This document shows positions 61,500-64,000 of a stretch of 64,000 bases of DNA, one piece after another; positions within the stretch are counted from its first letter, which is position 1; each line of letters starts with the position of its first letter. The DNA is taken from positions 8,060,001-8,124,000 of the forward strand of contig NZ_CP107785.1 of NCBI RefSeq assembly GCF_036345915.1. Reading direction: 5' to 3'. The stretch comes from Nocardia sp. NBC_00565 (GTDB lineage: Bacteria > Actinomycetota > Actinomycetes > Mycobacteriales > Mycobacteriaceae). The notes under the pieces are model-generated. The model worked only from the letters and a program-made list of their open reading frames with translations. It made no database searches and was not told where the DNA came from. A program made the translations under genes and the position numbers.

Positions 61500-62300
61500 T
61501 CAATCGCGCGCCGATGCGGCACGGTCGGTGACCAGTCCGCGGGTGATCTCCGCGAGCCGATCCGCCGGAACCTCCACCGCGCCTTCGGGATTGATGACGA
61601 CCACCGTCGGGTAGATACCACGGGTGAGATCCGGACCGCCGGTGGCGGTGTCGTCCTCGGACGCGTCGAACAGCGATTCGACGGTGATCCGCAGCGCCTG
61701 GTCCTCGTCGATGCCGCGGCTGTAGGTCTTCTTCAGCGAGGATTTCGCGAACAGCGATCCGGAGCCGACCGCGGTGTAGCCGAATCGCTCCTCACTGCGT
61801 CCGCCGACGACATCGTAGGAGAAGATCCGCCCGACCTTCTCCGGATCGGTGGCGCTCAGGTCATAGCCGACCAGGACCGGGACCACCGCCATATCCTGCA
61901 GCGCCGCAGGCAGATTGTCGCGCACCATCTTGGAGAGCTTGTTCGCCTTGCCCTCGAATGTCAGCCCGACGCCCTCGATCTTCTCGTAGTGTTCGAGCTC
62001 GACCGCGAACAACCGGATCATCTCGATGGCCATGCCCACCGTGCCCGCGAAACCCGCCGCAGAATAGGTATCGGTGATGAACACCTTCTCCATATCACGG
62101 CTGGCCAGCAGGTTTCCCATGGTGCCGCGCCGATCACCGGCGAGCAGCACACCGCCACGGTAGGCGACGGCGACGATCGTGGTGCCGTGCGGCGCGATGT
62201 CGCGCCCGCTGACCTCGACATTGCCGAAATGATTGCCCGGAAGGAGTTCCGGTGCGTATCGGCGCAGGTTCTCGGAGAAGGAAGATGTCGCGTACTCCAC
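61500..62300 (-). CDS. prcB: 20S proteasome beta subunit, orphan copy
   Basis: The 266-residue protein has a propeptide ending PHG and mature Thr40 ([11 protein letters not shown]). Asp17 and Lys33 of the mature chain are present ([21 protein letters not shown]), as is the [12 protein letters not shown] region, so it should be a catalytic N-terminal-nucleophile subunit. GTG 62300 gives a 39-residue propeptide; a frame to 62351 gives 56. Neither prcA, pup, mpa, dop nor pafA is nearby, so it may be a second beta subunit as in Rhodococcus, or a relocated gene. The neighbouring gene is gnd. Confidence 0.9.
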   Translation of the reverse strand: MEYATSSFSENLRRYAPELLPGNHFGNVEVSGRDIAPHGTTIVAVAYRGGVLLAGDRRGTMGNLLASRDMEKVFITDTYSAAGFAGTVGMAIEMIRLFAVELEHYEKIEGVGLTFEGKANKLSKMVRDNLPAALQDMAVVPVLVGYDLSATDPEKVGRIFSYDVVGGRSEERFGYTAVGSGSLFAKSSLKKTYSRGIDEDQALRITVESLFDASEDDTATGGPDLTRGIYPTVVVINPEGAVEVPADRLAEITRGLVTDRAASARD

Positions 62301-62472
62301 CCACCCACCGTAACGATTCCCGCGTCGCGCGTCAGCGCACCGAACTCCCACGGGCGGCGGCCGAGTGCCGCAACAGTTGCACCTCCGCTATCCGAACCGC
62401 TCGGCACGTGGACAGCGCCGTCCGCCCCATTCTGTCTGAGACGGCGTGTTTCGGGGTGGTCCCCGGCGGGTG

Positions 62473-63504
62473 CTACTTCGACGGCAGCTCGTTGTGGCCG
62501 CCGAAGGCCTTGCGCATGGCCGAGAGCATCTTGTCCGCGTACAGCGCCTCACCGCGCGAGGAGAACCGTGCGAACAGCGCCGAGGACAGCACAGGCGCGG
62601 GCACGCCGGTATCTATCGCGGCGTCCAGCGTCCAGCGACCCTCGCCGGAATCCGAAACCCGCCCGTCGAACGAATCCAAGTTCGGATCGGCGTAGAGCTC
62701 GATCGCCGTCAGATCCAGCAACCATGAGGCGACCACGGAACCGCGCCGCCACACCTCGGTCACCTCGGGCACATCGATGTCGTACTGGTACCACTCCGGA
62801 TGTTCGAGCGGGGTCTCCTCGGCGGAGGCCACGACATTGCGATTCGCGCCGATATTCGCCCTGTGCAGGATGTTCAGACCCTCGGCGTAGGCCGCCATCG
62901 CGCCGTACTCGATGCCGTTGTGCACCATCTTCACGAAATGACCCGCACCGGCCGGGCCGCAGTGCAGATAGCCCTGTTCGGCAGGGGAGGGCTCGCCGGT
63001 GCGGCCCGGGGTTCGCTCGGCCGCCGCGACGCCGGGCGCGATGGACTTCAGCAGCGGATCCAGATGCGCCACCGGTTCGGCCTCGCCGCCGATCATCAGG
63101 CAGAAGCCACGTGCGAGGCCGTAAACACCTCCTGACGTGCCGATATCCACGTAGTGAATGCCCTTCGGCCGCAGCTCGGCGGCGCGGGCGATGTCATCGT
63201 GGTAGCGGCTGTTGCCGCCGTCGATGATGATGTCGCCGGGCTCGAGCAGCTCGGCCACCTGGTCGATCACCTGACCGGTCACCGCGGCCGGGATCATCAC
63301 CCAGACCACCCGCGGGGTCTCCAGCCGGGACACGAAGTCCCGGAGCTCGGTTGAGCCCTGGAAACTGTCGCTGCCCAGCTCCTCGGCGAGTACGTCGATG
63401 GTCTTGGGTCTGCGTTCGTAGCCGACGGCGGTGTGCCCGTCCTTGACGATGCGGCGCACGATATTGCCGCCCATGCGTCCCAGGCCGATCATTCCCAGCT
63501 GCAT
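62473..63504 (-). CDS. gnd: 6-phosphogluconate dehydrogenase (decarboxylating)
   Basis: The 343-residue protein starts at ATG 63504 (AGGGAG upstream) with LGMIGLGRMGGNIVRRIVKDGH, and YERRPK suggests NADP or NAD preference. The 6PGDH substrate motif is IIDGGNSRYHDDIARA, with DIGTSGGVYGLARGFCLMIGG and catalytic Lys in HFVKMVHNGIEYG. At about 340 residues it belongs to the short Gnd type (YqeC/GndA), not the 470-residue enzyme. It oxidises 6-phosphogluconate to ribulose 5-phosphate in the pentose phosphate pathway. Confidence 0.94.
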   Translation of the reverse strand: MQLGMIGLGRMGGNIVRRIVKDGHTAVGYERRPKTIDVLAEELGSDSFQGSTELRDFVSRLETPRVVWVMIPAAVTGQVIDQVAELLEPGDIIIDGGNSRYHDDIARAAELRPKGIHYVDIGTSGGVYGLARGFCLMIGGEAEPVAHLDPLLKSIAPGVAAAERTPGRTGEPSPAEQGYLHCGPAGAGHFVKMVHNGIEYGAMAAYAEGLNILHRANIGANRNVVASAEETPLEHPEWYQYDIDVPEVTEVWRRGSVVASWLLDLTAIELYADPNLDSFDGRVSDSGEGRWTLDAAIDTGVPAPVLSSALFARFSSRGEALYADKMLSAMRKAFGGHNELPSK

Positions 63505-63742
63505 TCCATCTCCCTCGTTGCGTGCGAAGCCCGGATGGCGAGAGTTCGGATCGATTGTCTCTCGCAGGTGTAACGCGCGATGCGCTGCACCGATAAACGG
63601 ATTGGCTCCGTGTAGTTGCCAGACCCCCGACCCGGCAACTGCGCGGGGCCCTTCCATGTGCGGCGCGTTCCGTTGCACGGGATTTGCTGTTGGATCGTGC
63701 TGTGCCGACGATGTCAGTAGGGAGCACTATCGTTGGCGGGGA

Positions 63743-63757
63743 CTCGCACCGTGCGAG
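63743..63757 (+). promoter_or_regulatory. Palindrome upstream of the last gene
   Basis: CTCGCAC-C-GTGCGAG (63743-63757) lies between a possible promoter and the ribosome site (GGGGAGGACGG) of the gene beginning at 63788. It may be an operator or part of a leader hairpin. Confidence 0.5.
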
Positions 63758-63787
63758 CCCTTTTCAATCGAGCGGGGAGGACGGTTC

Positions 63788-64000
63788 GTGACGAGCGAAT
63801 CGAGCACCGGGCGTCGCGGCCGACACGAGGATGGCGAGGTCGGATTACGACAGCTCCTCGACTCGGCTCGTTCATCGACCCCGCAGCAGCCCGCCCCACC
63901 CCGCCCGGTCCAGCGCCAGCCCCCACCCCCACGCACCGTCCCGCAGCCCCCGGCCCCATCCGAGTCGGCCACGCAGCACCCGGCTGGACAACAGCCGTCC
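63788..64000 (+). CDS. Start of a Pro-rich protein (partial)
   Basis: GTG 63788 starts a frame open to the window end (71 codons). The N-terminus TSESSTGRRGRHEDGEVGLRQ is hydrophilic and then strongly Pro/Gln-rich (PAPPRPVQRQPPPP). Such N-tails precede LytR-CpsA-Psr, transmembrane or ATPase proteins in Nocardia, so the identity cannot be given. A good ribosome site (GGGGAGG) is present. Confidence 0.6.
   Translation, partial: MTSESSTGRRGRHEDGEVGLRQLLDSARSSTPQQPAPPRPVQRQPPPPRTVPQPPAPSESATQHPAGQQPS

Noticed and set aside
1..64000. tRNA, rRNA, IS elements, phage or secondary-metabolite clusters
   Set aside because: I saw no T-loop-like tRNA sequence, no rRNA stretch, no transposase or terminal inverted repeats and no NRPS/PKS domains.

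Overview
The window reads as chromosomal DNA of a mycolic-acid actinomycete, most likely a Nocardia or a close relative. The DNA is very GC-rich, with many GTG and TTG starts. It carries MmpL3 (trehalose monomycolate export), AftD (arabinan synthesis), FabG4/HtdX/FadA2, LpqI and a bacterial proteasome beta subunit. Much of the gene order matches, from memory, the Rv0204c-Rv0243 region of Mycobacterium tuberculosis: a membrane protein, an AI-2E permease, mmpL3, a NYN protein, trmB, two dynamin/Era-like GTPase genes, pckA, an aldehyde dehydrogenase, a methyltransferase, a GT4 glycosyltransferase, a large membrane protein, a DUF3068 protein, an acyltransferase, aftD with its small DUF2613 partner, lpqI, a TetR gene, htdX-fabG4 and fadA2. 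I could not run an alignment.

Layout. 0-8.2 kb: an imine-reductase-like enzyme, a Ddn-family F420 protein behind a promoter with two operator-like palindromes, aroQ, a penicillin-binding-protein-like lipoprotein that lacks the catalytic motifs, two membrane proteins and a class III cyclase. 8.4-17.9 kb: AI-2E permease, MacS-type kinase and LuxR-type regulator, DUF1707 protein, a large HTH regulator divergent from two small genes, a VapBC pair and a DUF2339 membrane protein. 17.9-30.2 kb: trmB-NYN-mmpL3 operon, lipase, SDR behind a tiny leaderless ORF, two GTPase-like genes, pckA. 30.2-36 kb: HD protein, NmrA/HxlR divergent pair, GlxA-type regulator, an aldehyde dehydrogenase with KstR-like operators. 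36-50 kb: an envelope-glycan neighbourhood (methyltransferase, GT4, GT-C-like membrane protein, flippase, DUF3068, acyltransferase, AftD). 50-64 kb: isochorismate synthase, universal stress protein, ADP-ribosylglycohydrolase-like protein, lpqI, TetR, Cys-tailed DUF5685 protein, htdX-fabG4/fadA2, a proteasome beta subunit without its usual partners, 6-phosphogluconate dehydrogenase and the start of a Pro-rich protein.

The most unusual signal is a dispersed 34-35 bp repeat with quasi-palindromic core AGCGACTGCTTGCAGGTCGC. It forms head-to-tail arrays at 8231-8400, 22346-22484 and 24900-25068, a single copy 46 bp before pckA, and a single copy read in frame inside a GTPase-family gene (27491-27524). 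I see no copy outside 8-28.3 kb. Other notable points are an identical operator (AACTTAC-N4-GAGTAA) at the TetR promoter and in the fabG4/fadA2 divergent promoter, and many apparently leaderless genes with a TAnnnT box 6-7 nt before the start codon.
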